Positions 12,400 through 24,697 of a stretch of 64,000 nt of DNA are shown here, one piece after another (the stretch's first letter is position 1; the number at the start of each line of letters is the position of its first letter). The translations under genes and the position numbers were made by a program. Under the pieces are notes generated by a model. That model did no database searches and was not told where the DNA came from. It was given only the letters and a program-made list of their open reading frames with translations. This DNA comes from Dama dama (taxonomy: Eukaryota > Chordata > Mammalia > Artiodactyla > Cervidae), in contig NC_083697.1 in NCBI RefSeq assembly GCF_033118175.1, forward strand, positions 22,232,001 to 22,296,000, written 5' to 3'.

Positions 12400-12725
12400 A
12401 GACACAGCATCAAAAGGCCAAATGTAACAAAGCAGAAGATATTTCTAGAAAGCATATACTGAGTAGCAAAAAAAGGCAAGCTGATGAATAATTGTGGCAA
12501 TGTGATACTTTTTGTGAAAAGTTTAATAACCCATAAATTATAACACTACATTGTATTTATTAACGTGTGTAGTAAAACATTAAAACAACATTTCAAAAGT
12601 TCAGGCTAGTGGTTCTTTCTGGGGACTCAGGGAGCCCAGTGAGATCAGAGAGGGTCTGCGGGAGGCTTGCCCTGATTTTGTATGACCTTGTTATTATGAA
12701 AAAGTTAAATAAGAAAAAAAAAAAC
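12400..12725 (+). mobile_element. Ancient L1M 3' end
   Basis: Diverged sequence whose order of phrases ('aaaggcaagctgatgaataa', 'ggttctttctggggactc', then 'tatgaaaaagttaaataag' and a poly-A run) resembles the 3' ends of old mammalian L1M elements on the + strand. Confidence 0.45.
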
Positions 12726-12951
12726 TGTTCAATACAAGTATGGATAGCAAATTTTTTTTAAGTTGAAAGGAAATAATGAAAAGAAGTCAGTTTAAAGGAA
12801 AGCTAGCAATTGTAGTCATTTTACAAGATAGTGTACATTAAATAAAGCAAGTTTATGTCAAAACACAAACTTTGAGCCCTATTGATCCAAACACACACCA
12901 CAATAATGGCAGATTTATAGTTAGAATTAAAATGGTTTTTTATATATTGTT

Positions 12952-13350
12952 TTTGTTCAGTTGCTAAGTTGTGTCTTATCCTTTGTGATCCCGTGGACTG
13001 CAGCACTCCCGGCTTCCCTGTCCTTCACAATCTCCTGGAATTAGGTCAAACTCATGTCCATTGAGTTAGTGATGCCATTCAACGATCTCATCCTCTGTCA
13101 TCCCCTTCTCCTCCTTCCTTTTATCTTTCCTGGCATCAGAATCTTTTCCAATGAGTCGGCTTCTCACACCAGGTAGCCAAAGTATTAGAGCTTCAGCTTC
13201 AGTATCAGTCCTTCCATTGAATATTCAGGGTTGATCTCCTTTAGGATTGACTGGTTAGATCTCCTTGCTGTCCAAGGGACTCTCAGGAGTTTTCTCCAGC
13301 ACCACAGTTTAAAAGCATCAATTCTTCAGTCTTCAGCCTACTTTATGGTC
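12952..13350 (-). mobile_element. BovB 3' fragment, antisense
   Basis: Antisense BovB 3' region with the familiar blocks 'catgtccattgagttagtgatgcc', 'cctctgtcatccccttctcc' and 'gattgactggttagatctcc'. It is 5'-truncated and many-fold mutated. It abuts the CHR SINE nest at 13351. Confidence 0.85.
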
Positions 13351-13905
13351 TTTATATACACATTATTTATTTATGTTTGTTCTGGGTCTTCATTGCTGCT
13401 GTTTTCTCTAACTAGTCACTCAGTCAGTTGTGTTAGTTGCTCCGTTGTGTCCGACTCTTCGCAACCCCATGGACTGGGGCTTGCCAGGCTCTTCTGTCCA
13501 TGGGATTCTCCAGGCAAGAATACTGGAGCGGGTTGCCATTTCCCTCCCCAGGAGATCTTCCTGACCTAGGGATTGAACCCAGGTCTCCTGCACTGCAGGC
13601 AGACTCTTGACTGTGTGAGCACAGGGAAGTGGTTTGATGTGTACATTACTTATTTATGTTTGATTGCTCTGGGTCTTCATCCGCACTTTTCTGCTGCTGT
13701 TTTCTCTAGGGGTGGCACGTGGCTTCTCGCAGTGGCTCCTCCTGTCACTGAGCACAGGCTCTAGACACTCAGGCTTCAGTAGTTGCAGCCTGTGTGCTCA
13801 GCTGCTCTGTGGCATGAGGAATCTTCCCAGACCAGGGATCAAACCTGTGTCCACTGTTTTGGCAGGCAGGTTCTGATCCACTGTACCACCATGAAGTCCA
13901 AATTA
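13351..13905 (-). mobile_element. CHR-type tRNA SINE, antisense, split by Bov-tA
   Basis: The segment from about 13640 to 13905 reads as an antisense Cetartiodactyla CHR SINE: 'tatttatgtttg...ctctgggtcttcat' near its tail, 'ggcttcagtagttgcagcc' and 'ccagaccagggatcaaacctg' in the tRNA-like part. An incomplete copy of the same tail region sits at 13361-13410, on the other side of the nested Bov-tA (about 13430-13632). Confidence 0.7.
13430..13632 (-). mobile_element. Bov-tA SINE nested in CHR SINE
   Basis: Antisense ruminant SINE ('gttagttgctccgttgtgtcc' through 'gattgaacccaggtctcctgc' to 'cacagggaagtgg'). Both tRNA-like and BovB-derived parts are present. Confidence 0.85.
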
Positions 13906-14531
13906 AGAACATTTTTGGTTTTCTATTTTCTGAGCTCACTGTGTATGTGTAGCTGGAGGGGTAATTTGGGGACCTTTCTTCTGGTTGTTTTCTTGTGACA
14001 CTAGTTGAATCACTTTTGACGCGTTTTGAAAAAGCAAGAGCAATACTAAAAAGAAATGGCATCTCTCCATCCTTTAAAGTGAAGTGGAACCAATAAACTA
14101 AAATCCATACATCCTGGCTTGCTCAGGGTAACCTTAGTTTTATACCCATGGTCTCAGCATAATTATTAATAGCTCCCCTTTCACTCTCAGCAGTGACCCA
14201 CTTTGAATGGTAAAAGATAATGGTTAATCTAGTTATAACCCACTGAGGAACTGAGTTGGCGTAATAAAACAGAAAAAGGGGAAATTCCAACTATCATTTG
14301 CCAAGTTGCCCCAACAAATCTTTATTTTTAGTATTTCTCTCCTCTCTGAAATTTGCTCTTCTGTCCATAATATTCCCAAACATTTAACATATTGTCACTC
14401 AAATTTAAAGTATTCAAACCAGATGCCTTTTTGATAACCCTTTAAAATTTTTCAAAATTTGTCACTATTTTTCTAGTGAACATCTTCAAGTCATTCAAAA
14501 ATAAAAGCTCAACTAGTCACTGAATTCTAAA

Positions 14532-14735
14532 GTGAAGTGTTAGTTGCTCAGTCGTGTCCAACTCTTTGTGATTCCACGGACTGTAGCCCACCAGGCTCCT
14601 CTGTCCATGGAGTTCTCCAGGCAAGAATACTGGAGTGGGTTGCCACTTCCCACTCCAGGGGATCTTCCTAACTCATGAATCGAGCCCAGGTCTCTCGCAT
14701 TGTGAGCAGATTCTTCACTATCTAAGCCGTCTAAG
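14532..14735 (-). mobile_element. Bov-tA SINE, antisense
   Basis: Antisense copy from 'gaagtgttagttgctcagtcg' to the diverged tRNA-like head. The flanks 'ctaaagtgaa' and 'ctaagtgaa' look like an imperfect target duplication. Confidence 0.85.
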
Positions 14736-15049
14736 TGAATGCTGGAGACCATGTCACTTCTTGGGAAGATGAAGCTGGTTTGAGACTTGTGGTCAAATAA
14801 CTCGATGGAGTGTGGGTTTCACTTTTCAGCTCAGGAGCTTGGTGCCAGGTAGCTGTATTCCATGTTCAAAACAAAACAGCCGTACTCATACCGGTAATTC
14901 TAAAGGATGAGATAATGAAGGTGTGCAATAGAAGGAGCTATGTACTGAACTCATCTAGATTTTACTGATCCAGTTCATCTTTTATAGATTTGATTTGATT
15001 TGTTTTTTTAATGAGTAAACTCAATTTATTCATAACTACTGCTTATTTT

Positions 15050-16305
15050 CTTTTTTTTTTTGGAGGCTAATTACTTTACAATATTGTAGTGGGTTTTGCC
15101 ATACATTGCCATGAATCCGCCACGGGTGCACATGTGTTCCCCATCCTGAACCTCCCTCCCACCTCGCTCTGCGTCCCATCCCTCAGGGTCATCCCAGTGC
15201 ACCAGCCCCGAACATCCTGTATCATGCATCGAACCTGGACTGGCAATTCGTTTCACAAATGATAATATACATGTTTCAATGCCACTCTCCTAAGCCATCC
15301 CACCCTCGCCCTCTCCCACAGAGTCCAAAAGTCTGTTCTATACATCTGTGTCTCTTTTGCTGTCTCGCATACAGGGTTATCGTTACCATCTTTCTAAATT
15401 CCATATAAATGCGTTAGTATACTGTATTGGTGTTTTTCTTTCTGGCTTACTTCACTCTATATAATAGGTTCCAGTTTCATCCACCTCATTAGAACTGATT
15501 CAAATGCCTTCTTTATAATGGCTGAGTAATATTCCATTGTGTGTATGTACCACAGCTTCCTTATCCATTCATCTGCTGATGGGCATCTAGGTTGCTTCCA
15601 TGTCCTGGCTATTATAAACAGTGCTGCGATAAACATTGGGGTGCACGTGTCTCTTTCAGATCTGGTTTCCTCAGTGTGTATGCCCAGAAGTGGGATTGCT
15701 GGGTCATATGGCAGTTCTATTTCCAGTTTTTTAAGGAATCTCCACACTGTTCTCCATAGTGGCTATACTAGTTTGCATTCCCACCAACAGTGTAAGAGGG
15801 TTCCCTTTTCTCCACACCCTCTCCAGCATTTATTGCTTGTAGACTTTTGGATAGCAGCCATTCTGACCAGCATGAGATGGTACCTCATTGTGGTTTTGAC
15901 TTGTATTTCTCTGATAATGAGAGATGTTGAGCATCTTTTCATGTGTTTGTTAGCCATCTTTGTTTGTTAGTCTTCTTTGGAGAAATGTCTGTTTAGTTAT
16001 TTGGCCTATTTTTTGATTGGGTCGTTTATTTTTTCTGGAATTGAGCTGCAGGAGCTGCTTGTATATTTTTGAGATGAATTCTTTGTCAGTTGCTTCATTT
16101 GCTATTATTTTCTCCCATTCTGAAGGCTGTCTTTTCACGTTGCTTATAGTTTCTTTTGTTGTGCAAAAACTTTTAATTTTAATTAGGTCCCATTTGTTTA
16201 TTTTTGCTTTTATCTCCAATATTCTGGGAGGTGGGTCATAGGAGATTCTGCTGTGGTTTATGTCGGAGAGTGTTTTGCCTATGTTTTCCTCTAGGAGTTT
16301 TATAG
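15050..16305 (-). mobile_element. L1 3' portion, antisense
   Basis: A poly-T run at 15050-15060 is the poly-A tail of a minus-strand L1. The 3' UTR and C-terminal ORF2 follow, with minus-strand frames at 15457-15747 and 15763-15957 (zinc-knuckle CWRGCGEKGTLLHCWWEC) and at 15950-16219. A frameshift between the frames kills ORF2. The sequence closely matches the opposite-strand copy at 7977-9633. Confidence 0.9.
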
Positions 16306-16636
16306 ATTTTAAAATCTTATCTAATATGCTCTCTCAGGGCAACCTGAGAAGATGGGTAAATTCAACACAGTTGTTCTGAGTATGATTCTTATTTCTCCTT
16401 TTGCCTTGCACTATGCTAACCCACCCCACCTCACCCCCACCCCCCAAAAAATGAACAGTAAAGGAGAGGAATAAATCCAAGTGAAATAGAACCTCAACCC
16501 AAGTAAATCCCCTCTCATTGCTACTGAGATGCTTTTAAGGGTATCAATATGCATTCCCAGACCAATGACAAGGGTCACTTCCTATCTCAACACTCTGGAG
16601 TTCAGGGTCAAACTGCCTTCAATACTCACTGAGTTG

Positions 16637-16702
16637 ATTCTGGAGACACCTAAGGACCTTTCTCCACTGTGACTGGGAGAGGTCCTTAGGTGTCTCCAGA
16701 AT
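16637..16702. repeat. Perfect inverted repeat, 23-bp arms, 20-nt spacer
   Basis: The arm at 16637-16659 and the arm at 16680-16702 are exact reverse complements over 23 bp. After a two-base offset (16660-16661), a further ctcc/ggag pairing extends the stem into the spacer. Nothing around it matches a transposon I recognise. Such a fold in the intronic RNA would be a short stable hairpin. It could come from a template-switch mutation or be a small hairpin locus; I cannot decide from one sequence. Confidence 0.9.
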
Positions 16703-17384
16703 GTACATGACAAGGCTATGGCCAAAACCCAGGGAGACTGAAGGATCTGGAGAAAAATCTCTTAGGAGAAAAATCATCATAAGGCGATATCATTTAAAAA
16801 TACTCTGATAAACCTGGTCATAGACAATAAAGCTGTAAATCAATAGTCAGTTGCATCATATGATAATCTACTGTTGCAATAAAAAGATATTTCTGAATAG
16901 CAGGAAGTATCCTCCATCTGTAACTCCTCTCCCTCTGTTAAATGGTTCCCGTGGGTCATATAACTGCTCCAACCCCACCCCTGTGCCCTAATATTGTTAC
17001 TGATGTAAAGCTAAGCCCACCACAGAAGGAACAGCTAGAACCAACAATACTGATTTGGTTTGGCTTGTTTATTTTCAAAGGCTGTATTTAAAGACTCACC
17101 GGTTGCTGGATTCTGAATATCCAGTGTCCTTAGTGTCCAGAAACTCCTCTGAGTTATAAAATTCTTCTTAAATACGTTGAGTAGGTGTCTCATCTCCATT
17201 TCCATGCTGGAATCTCTGGTCTGGCCTTCATCACTTCACATCTTAGTATTGCAAGCCACCAGTTCCTGTTTCCCAAACGCTTTCTCCATCAAAGCTACTC
17301 TACATATCCTACTTATTTCCCTGCTTAAGCATTAATTGAAATGCCTTTGTCTTTAGGTTGACACTTCAAACTGCCCATCAAAGA

Positions 17385-17790
17385 TTAGTCTTTCTTTGAC
17401 GGATCTTTCACCACTGCCCTGTGCAAACTTTCCATTCAAGCCAACACTTGTCTCATCGTTGCCCCCCCAAAAAAATACTTTTGCCCTTGCTCATTTCATA
17501 TCTTTGAGCCCATTATCCCTCCTCTTTCTCCATTCATCCTCCATTTTTTTTTTTTCCTTTAAGTGTTATCCATTTTAGAGTGTCTTCTCTGTAAAGGATT
17601 CTCTGATCATCTCAGCCCATATCGCAGCTTCTGTTGAACTTGTTGCTCATGGTCACCTAGCCAGGCTATATGCCACCTTATCTGTGTACCTCTGAGGGGC
17701 CATGTGAGTTCCTTGGGGCCAGAATTGTGTCTGGTTGTTCCTGGAACACCCTGGCATGCACACAGGTTCTCAATTAATGAATAAAAATCT
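17385..17790 (+). mobile_element. L2-like ancient LINE fragment
   Basis: Typical L2 3' phrases in order: 'gttcc..tctgatcatctcagcc', 'gtgagttccttggggccag', 'tgtgtctggttgttcc' and 'ggttctcaattaatgaataa'. It is very diverged. Confidence 0.5.
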
Positions 17791-18159
17791 CACACTTGGC
17801 CACTTCTCCAGTCATGTGTAATCAACGTTTTTATTCATTGCACTTGTTCATCCTTTATATTTCTTGTATCAACTGCCACAGACAGACCCCAGTTCAGTCT
17901 TTCTTGGGTGTCATCAGGCTTCACCTGTGACAGTACAGATGTGCTTCAAGAAGTCCAGGATCGATGTCCTGGAGTTGGAGGTGCCTTGCAGAGGCCTGCA
18001 GAGTGGCACACAGAATCGCCTTTGTTCCTGCCTGACCTTGCCTCCTTTCCGATCCCTCAGGCCAGAGTGGCAGCTCCGTTCTTCCTCAAACCTGTTAAGG
18101 GGGCCACTGCCTCAGACCTCGCACTGGCCGCTCCCTTGACGGGAACATTCATTGCCCAT

Positions 18160-18445
18160 TATTCTAATAGCCTGTCCTTCGCCTCCTTCAGACCTTGGCT
18201 CAAATCTCACCTTCCCACCTCCCTGTCTAAAATCACACTATCCATTTTAGAGTGTGATCCGCACATTTAGAGTGATCCACCCTCACTCCTCATTGTCCTG
18301 TTTTCCTTTTCTCCTTGACACGGATCACCTTCCAGCCACTATGTGTATTGCTAATCTTGCTCGTTCTCATCTGTAATTCAACTCTGAGTTCCATGAGGGG
18401 GATTTTGTCTGATTTTTTTTGCTGTGTCTCTAGTGTCCACCTAGG
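18160..18445 (+). mobile_element. L2-like ancient LINE fragment
   Basis: Phrases 'gaccttggctcaaatctcacc', 'tctgagttccatgagggg' and 'gtctctagtgtccacc' in L2 order. Diverged and edge-uncertain. Confidence 0.45.
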
Positions 18446-21311
18446 CATTGAAAAAAATAGCTTTTCCAAATGAAATAAGGAAATGAAAAGAGATTTGTAA
18501 ATAGTTGTTAGTAAGTCTCCTTGCCTTTTTTGAAAAGTCTTCTTTCCAAAGAGGGAAATAGGGTATTTTTTGCACTTTTTCCCTTGCCTCTGGGAACAAT
18601 GTGGATTTTCCAGTATTCCTAAGAAAATAGTAATTAGATTGATTAATTAAATGCTTAATATTTTGCTTTTAAAAAAAAAATTAAGATGTCCATTATAGGG
18701 GAGGATTCGGAGCTGCTGTAAGAGGTGCTTTCTAAGAGGTGCTTTCTGAGGAAGGCCAGGAGAGCAAACATCACCCTGCTTTGCAGGTGGAATCTGGGCT
18801 CTAGGCAGAGCCTTGGCCTCTTTCTTGGGGATGGCATGGACCTGCAGGTCACTCTGCTGCTCCAGATTAAGGGAAAAATCAACTCATAATGTCATGATCT
18901 GGTCCAAATAGGAAAAAAGTGTACAGTTTGTTGTAAATTATGAGAGGATCTAGACTGTCCCCAGCGTGTACATGAAGGGAGCTGCAGGTTAATGAGTCCA
19001 GGCGGCCGTGGCCTCCTGCTCCCAGAACTACAGTCTGCCTGCCAACCTTTGCTTCTTTACAGCTGGAAATGGGATCCAGTAATCATTGTTTTATTAAATG
19101 ATTTTTTATAGTTATAAGAGTGAGAATTCTCTGTTCGTAAAACAGGTAACTGTGGAAAAGCACAAACACAAAACCTTTCCTTTCAGAAACCCACAGATAT
19201 TTGCTATTAATATTTTGGTGCATGCCCTCTCGATAATGTTAAGCTTGAGATCCTTTCCTCATAATTTTAATTTTGTGTAATCCAATTAATATATTTGAGT
19301 CTGGATGAAAATAGGACTTCAGTAATATGTCTGTATTACAGGTGCTAGAACAACATAAAACAGTGACACATAGGGCATTTTAAATCATTTTACCAAAAGG
19401 AATTAGTATTTAAATAGCTAGAATAACAGCTTTTCTGAAACTTGTGTGAGAAATAGCATGAGTATTCTTGAAGAGATTTCACAGTAATTTAGGATAGAAG
19501 TGTTATAACTCTGAATCATTTGTTAAGGATTATTTTGAGTTAAAGCTGAGTTAAGGATTACTTTGCTTATAAACTTGCAGTATTACCTCACAAATTCTTA
19601 AAGAATCCTTGTTTAGTAGGGTTTAAAAAATGTATGATATTGAACAAAAAATTGAATCCTCAAAAGACTTCAGACCTAACTTTTCATAAAATCGCCTAAC
19701 TGCATAATCTAGAGTGCATCAGGTGACGTGACATCCTTATTTAGATGAAGTAACTACAGTAACCACAATTGTAGACTGGCTGAAGAAAACAAAATGAATA
19801 ACAGGGAAACGTACTAGAAGCTTATTCTGGAAAGGCCTGTTTGTGCAGAATTAACTGAAATATGGAGAGAGAAAACTTCCTTCTTCTCAAGGCATGAGTG
19901 TGAGTAGGGAGTGAACTATAGGAAAGACAGGAGATGAGGGTTCAGGAAAGAAAAATCGATGACTCATGCTAGGGTTAACCACAGCTGTCAGAATCAATGG
20001 AAATGTGAAACAGTTCTTGCAGGAGACTTCTGACCTCCATCTTGAAAGTATCAGCAGTCCTTTCATGAAAGTTATCAATGTTTATTCTCTGTATGTCAAC
20101 CAAGAACTCCAAATAGTAACTGCTCACCTGTTTTTGATGATGCTGTAAAATTGAGGGCTGCCCACATCCCACTTGATTTTGCACGTGATCGAAGGACCCA
20201 GTTTACTCCCTGGTAACTAACGTGTCTTGTAGTCCATGCTACCAATAGATGGATTACTTTAATCAATTGCTGGTGCTCCGTGGAACTCAATTCCTGCCAT
20301 TTGTTTTACCATCTCTTGAGTGAAAATTGATGGGGGCTATTGGATGCCTTCTCATCACTTAGGACTGGATGGTGGTTTGTGGTGGAGGCTGTGGTACCCC
20401 AGCAGTCCTCACTGTGTTCATTGCAATCCACTATATCCTTTACAGTTTTCAGAGTCCTGGGGTTTAGAAACAAATTGATATGACTCAAATGGTTGATTTG
20501 GGGCATAAGAGTTCATAACTCTCATGCTGCATTTTCCTAACAGCACGATTTTCTTTTATTCTTTTTTATTTCATTATTAACAATACCATGGTGGACAGAG
20601 AGGTGACTTTTTGTTTTCTTTTTTTCTGAGAAGCAGATGAGCAGGGTGATTACAGTAGCTGGGGAAAACTGTCCATTGATTCTCGGTATATATGTGTTAA
20701 CCCACAGCAGAACTCATCAGTACAGCTTAGAGAATCGGCTATCACTTGAAGAAATTATGAATCGTTAGCTATTCAGAGTTTTTTTATGCAGGAGGCAGGG
20801 ATTCGGGTTCTCTGAAAGGGTTTAGCTTTAAATTATAGTTTATACTGACTTGGAAAAAAAAAATTTTCAAAAAGATCCAGGTCAAGGACACAGAGATCAG
20901 GAAAGAAGTGCTGAGGAAGTAAAATAAAAATTTTGCCTTTAAAAAGAATATAATTAAAATCTTTTAAAAAAATAAGAAAGAAAGAACGAAAAACTGTCTA
21001 GAATTTTTCCAATTTTAAATGAACAGCCTGGCCCAGGAGGTTGCATCTACACTTCTCAAGATATTCTTACCACCACTTACATTCTTGCTGAGACCAAACC
21101 CATCTTTTGTCACCCGAGCAGTGAGGGAATTGCCCTTGAGCATTCACTGCTCTGCTGATTGACACCTCTAGGATGTAAATGTATGACATTTCCTGCACTC
21201 CTTAAGGACTTCTCCCTAAATGCATTGAGGAGAATAGGATTAAAGTTTGAAGTCATTAAAAGTTAAAGCAAAGACCCATTTTCCTGCCTGTGTATTTCTT
21301 TTCTTTCTTTC

Positions 21312-21560
21312 TTTTTTTTTTTTTTTGAGGACCGATACTTTTTAATTTATTTTTGCCATTTTATTTCTTTAATTGAAGGATAATTGCTTTACAGAATTTT
21401 GTGGTTTTCTGTGAAACATCAACAAGAATCAGCCATAGGTACACCCATGTCCACTTTTTTTTTTTAAGTTAACATTTTTTTTAATGGCCATGACCTGTGG
21501 TATATGCGATTTTAGTTCCCCAGCCAGGGATCTGACTTTCACAGCTGCCTTGAGGTATAT
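21312..21560 (-). mobile_element. L1 3' tip plus SINE fragment, antisense
   Basis: A poly-T tract is followed by the L1 3'-UTR phrase 'ggataattgctttacagaattttg...caagaatcagccatagg' (to about 21455), as at 591. Next come a second T run and a CHR-like SINE piece ('gttccccagccagggatctgac'). Confidence 0.6.
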
Positions 21561-22111
21561 GCTTTCTCCTTTTACAGATGAGGAAACCCAATCTCAGTAA
21601 TCTTCCCATGCTTACTGCTAGGCAATAAACCTAAAGCCTATTGTGTTTTACAAAGAAAATTGCTGCGATCTAAGAACCTACTGCCCTCTGGGCCAAATGA
21701 CTGCTGTCTTCCTCCTCATAGTCATACCCATCACCAAGACTGTGCTCTTCCAGTAGCCCAAGGCCCTTTGGGTAGGAGCGTTACATTGGCAATATTCATG
21801 ACTTGCTGTCCTGATGCAATGACAACACACCAGAACAATGAGCAGCTCTGAGGAGAAAAGCTGGCCCATCTAACGACAAGTTCTCATTGGGCAAGAATCC
21901 CATAGAGTCAACAATGTTAGCACCCAGTGCCTGCATCTAAAATTTTTTTTAAAAGGCACATGATCTGTTAGTGATTTCAATTATTGAGAAATGCAGAGAT
22001 ACAGTGTTGATCCATTTGCGAGACTGCCAGTAGAAATGACCACCAGGTGTGTAGGCATCCTTGTAGAGTTTTATATTCAACCAAATGCATGTTTTCATAC
22101 ACAGTGTCCAT

Positions 22112-22171
22112 TATTTCTTCATGGGGAAAAGACTGAACATCTATTTCTTCATGAGGAAAAGACTGAACTGT
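22112..22171. repeat. 30-bp tandem duplication
   Basis: Two near-identical units begin tatttcttcatg and contain ggaaaagactgaac, at 22112-22141 and 22142-22171. They differ at one position in the core (gg/ag) and at the end. Confidence 0.85.
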
Positions 22172-23584
22172 TAATTTAAAAATTTTTTTTAAAAACACTT
22201 TATCCTAAATATATGATTATCACTTGAAATATTTATCAAAGTAACATCTGCCAGAAAGGGAAAAATTGAATAACCCAAATAAAAAAGACTTCACTTTTTT
22301 TTATTTTAAAGAGGAAAAGGAAATCTGTTGTGAAAGTTCTGGCTAAGTTAAATAATAGAGTCTCTACATTAAAACACCAGTATACCCAAGTAAGTCCTCC
22401 TGCTTTCACTTGCTCTTGCTGCACTTGGCATTTGGACAGAAAGTAATATTCGTTCTCATGAAATACACAAGCCATAAAACCCTGATGTTGGCTTCGGTGA
22501 AAACAAACTCCATACTTAGTTCCACTGAAGCCTTTGAGTAGAAATGACCAAAGGTTGTTTAAGCTTCTGTACCGCTGCCTCTTTGTTTCCTTGAAACTTC
22601 TGGGCAAAACCCTATGAGATGTTCTATAAATCCTAAATAGGCTTATAATTTAAAATGTTTTTAAAGTCAATAAAACCATGTATTTTTTTAAATCTTTATT
22701 GAAAAAGGAAAGACTAGAACCAAAGTGACTGATTTTTAAGGACAAAATGAGCACTTTTGACAAAACAAAACTAGTAGAAATCACTTTGATTAAAAGTATT
22801 TTGTAACAAAAACCAACCAAAAAATAGGAGCTACTTTAAAAAATTAACTCCTCCTCTATCCCACCGTAAGTTTTAAATGATTATTTCTCATTGCAGTTTA
22901 AGTAGCTGCACTGACAAGGTAAGGGTGAGTGTCTCTGCTGTGACATAAGTGACAGGTGTGCTAAGAAACTCATCCAAGTATTTTTGCAGAATGAGAAGTG
23001 TCAGAGACAGCTGGGCTTGCAAAACCTTCCGGAAGTCTTTTATTGTTTCCTGTATTGGATCAAGTCCAAAAGTGAGGATAATTACCCTCTAGAACTGCCA
23101 AGTTTTCAGGCTATTCAGATAACCCTGGTCTTGTAGTAGGAAAGAAATGTGGGCCAAGGTATAAAAATAGTGACTGGATTTTATAAAGAATATTTCTAAG
23201 GAGCAATTTTCTCAAAAGTGGTCCTTTTGCTTTGACTAACAGAATGCAAAGTAGAGAACCATCCAGTCAAAACCACAGACAATAGAAAGAGAGGAAATCA
23301 GATTCATTATCGACTCCTAGGCTACCTTAATAATCGAAGAGCTGAGACTTTCAACCAGGCTTCATTGGGACTTTTACTGAGGTAGTTCATGAAACCCTTT
23401 GCTGGGGCAGGTGAACCGAAGTAGATCCCAGTGTTGAGTGGGAAATTTTTATTGTCCTGAAAGCTCCTTATTTTCCAAAATTTTTAAAGATTACCCTGAT
23501 TTAAATTGAACAGATCCCCTTTGTTTAGAATTGAGAAGAAATGATAGGTTTTGCTCTAAATTTCCAAACCTAATAACCAGATCA

Positions 23585-23680
23585 GATGGTATGTGCTGGG
23601 TACTTTATCTACACTATTCATCCTCACAACAGAAAATACTATCCTAGGGAGGTCACATTTTTCCAGATGAGATAAGTTCT
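23585..23680 (+). mobile_element. MIR-like fragment
   Basis: The sequence 'atgtgctgggtactttatc...attcatcctcacaac...gatgag' follows the order of the MIR core. Short and diverged. Confidence 0.4.
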
Positions 23681-24444
23681 TTGGATATTTCAAATTTAGA
23701 ACTTTCATAATTCAAAAGCATTTTCCCATAGGAATAATTTTAAACACAACAAATATATACCTAAGAGTAATTTTTCATCATATCTAACTTTTGTTTCTTC
23801 ATTTGAAAGTTCTTGATTGCTAACACATTTTTCTGTTCTACCACTAGCCTCCACTTAATGACTACTCAGATAGCATTGCTATAACTTAGCAACAATGATT
23901 GTTAAACTAACAGCCCCAGTAGTCACCAAAATCACCATTAAGACTTCTGAGGCACCTAAATGAAAGAATGGTTCAGAAGAAAATGACCAAAGCTGTGGGT
24001 ATTTCTGTTCCTCATTGATTTGGTGCTCCCGTGGGCAACACCGTAAAGGTAGTTTAAATCAGGTCCACCAGCTTTGAAATTGCTTGATTCTTGAGTGTAT
24101 TTTAGATGTGGCATTCATATTCCTTCAAATGTCACATATTAGGTACATCCTGATTAATATCCTATAATACATCAATATTTCACAATGTCATGATCCAAAT
24201 CCATGTAAAATGCATCTACGTTGCTATTTTGCTTAGAGTGATGAAGAAATTTACCTTATGGCATATAGGTGACAGGACCACATTTAGTTGGTCTAACTCA
24301 AAAACCCATACTGTCTGCTCAATGCCATGCTGCTCACATAACTGGGAAAATCAGAAATAAAGATCCTCATTCCAGAAAGGCTTTGTGAGTGGCTTACGTA
24401 GGAGGGGGAATATGATCTTACGAGCCAGGGAAGGAGGAGAAACG

Positions 24445-24600
24445 ACTGTTTCTCAAACTGCATCAAAACATCCGGAATGTCTATAAAAAATTCCCGGTTC
24501 TGGGTCTTCCTCCAAAGCTATTAAATTGGCACTTCTGGTGGTAGAGCTTGGAAATCTGCATTTTTATCAACCTCCGTGGTTTACTGTCATTAAAATTTCT
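24445..24600 (+). mobile_element. MER5A-like hAT MITE fragment
   Basis: The sequence 'tgtttctcaaactgcatc...aatctgcatttttatcaac' matches the layout of MER5A (non-autonomous hAT-Charlie). Ends not identified. Confidence 0.5.
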
Positions 24601-24663
24601 GTGTAATTTCAGGGCTCTTGAGACATCACCCTATCCCCTAATCCCAAATCTAGATAACTCCCC

Positions 24664-24697
24664 CTTACACACACACATAGACCTACACACACACTGG
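24664..24697. repeat. CA-rich simple sequence
   Basis: Interrupted (CA)n: 'acacacacacat' then 'cctacacacacac'. Possible short microsatellite. Confidence 0.6.

Noticed and set aside
17908..18270. 120-codon plus-strand frame
   Set aside because: GC-richer DNA with overlapping open frames leading into an L2-like relic; no domain.
22236..22607. 123-codon minus-strand frame
   Set aside because: No recognisable domain, low-complexity hydrophobic end, no promoter or splice structure; expected by chance in 64 kb.
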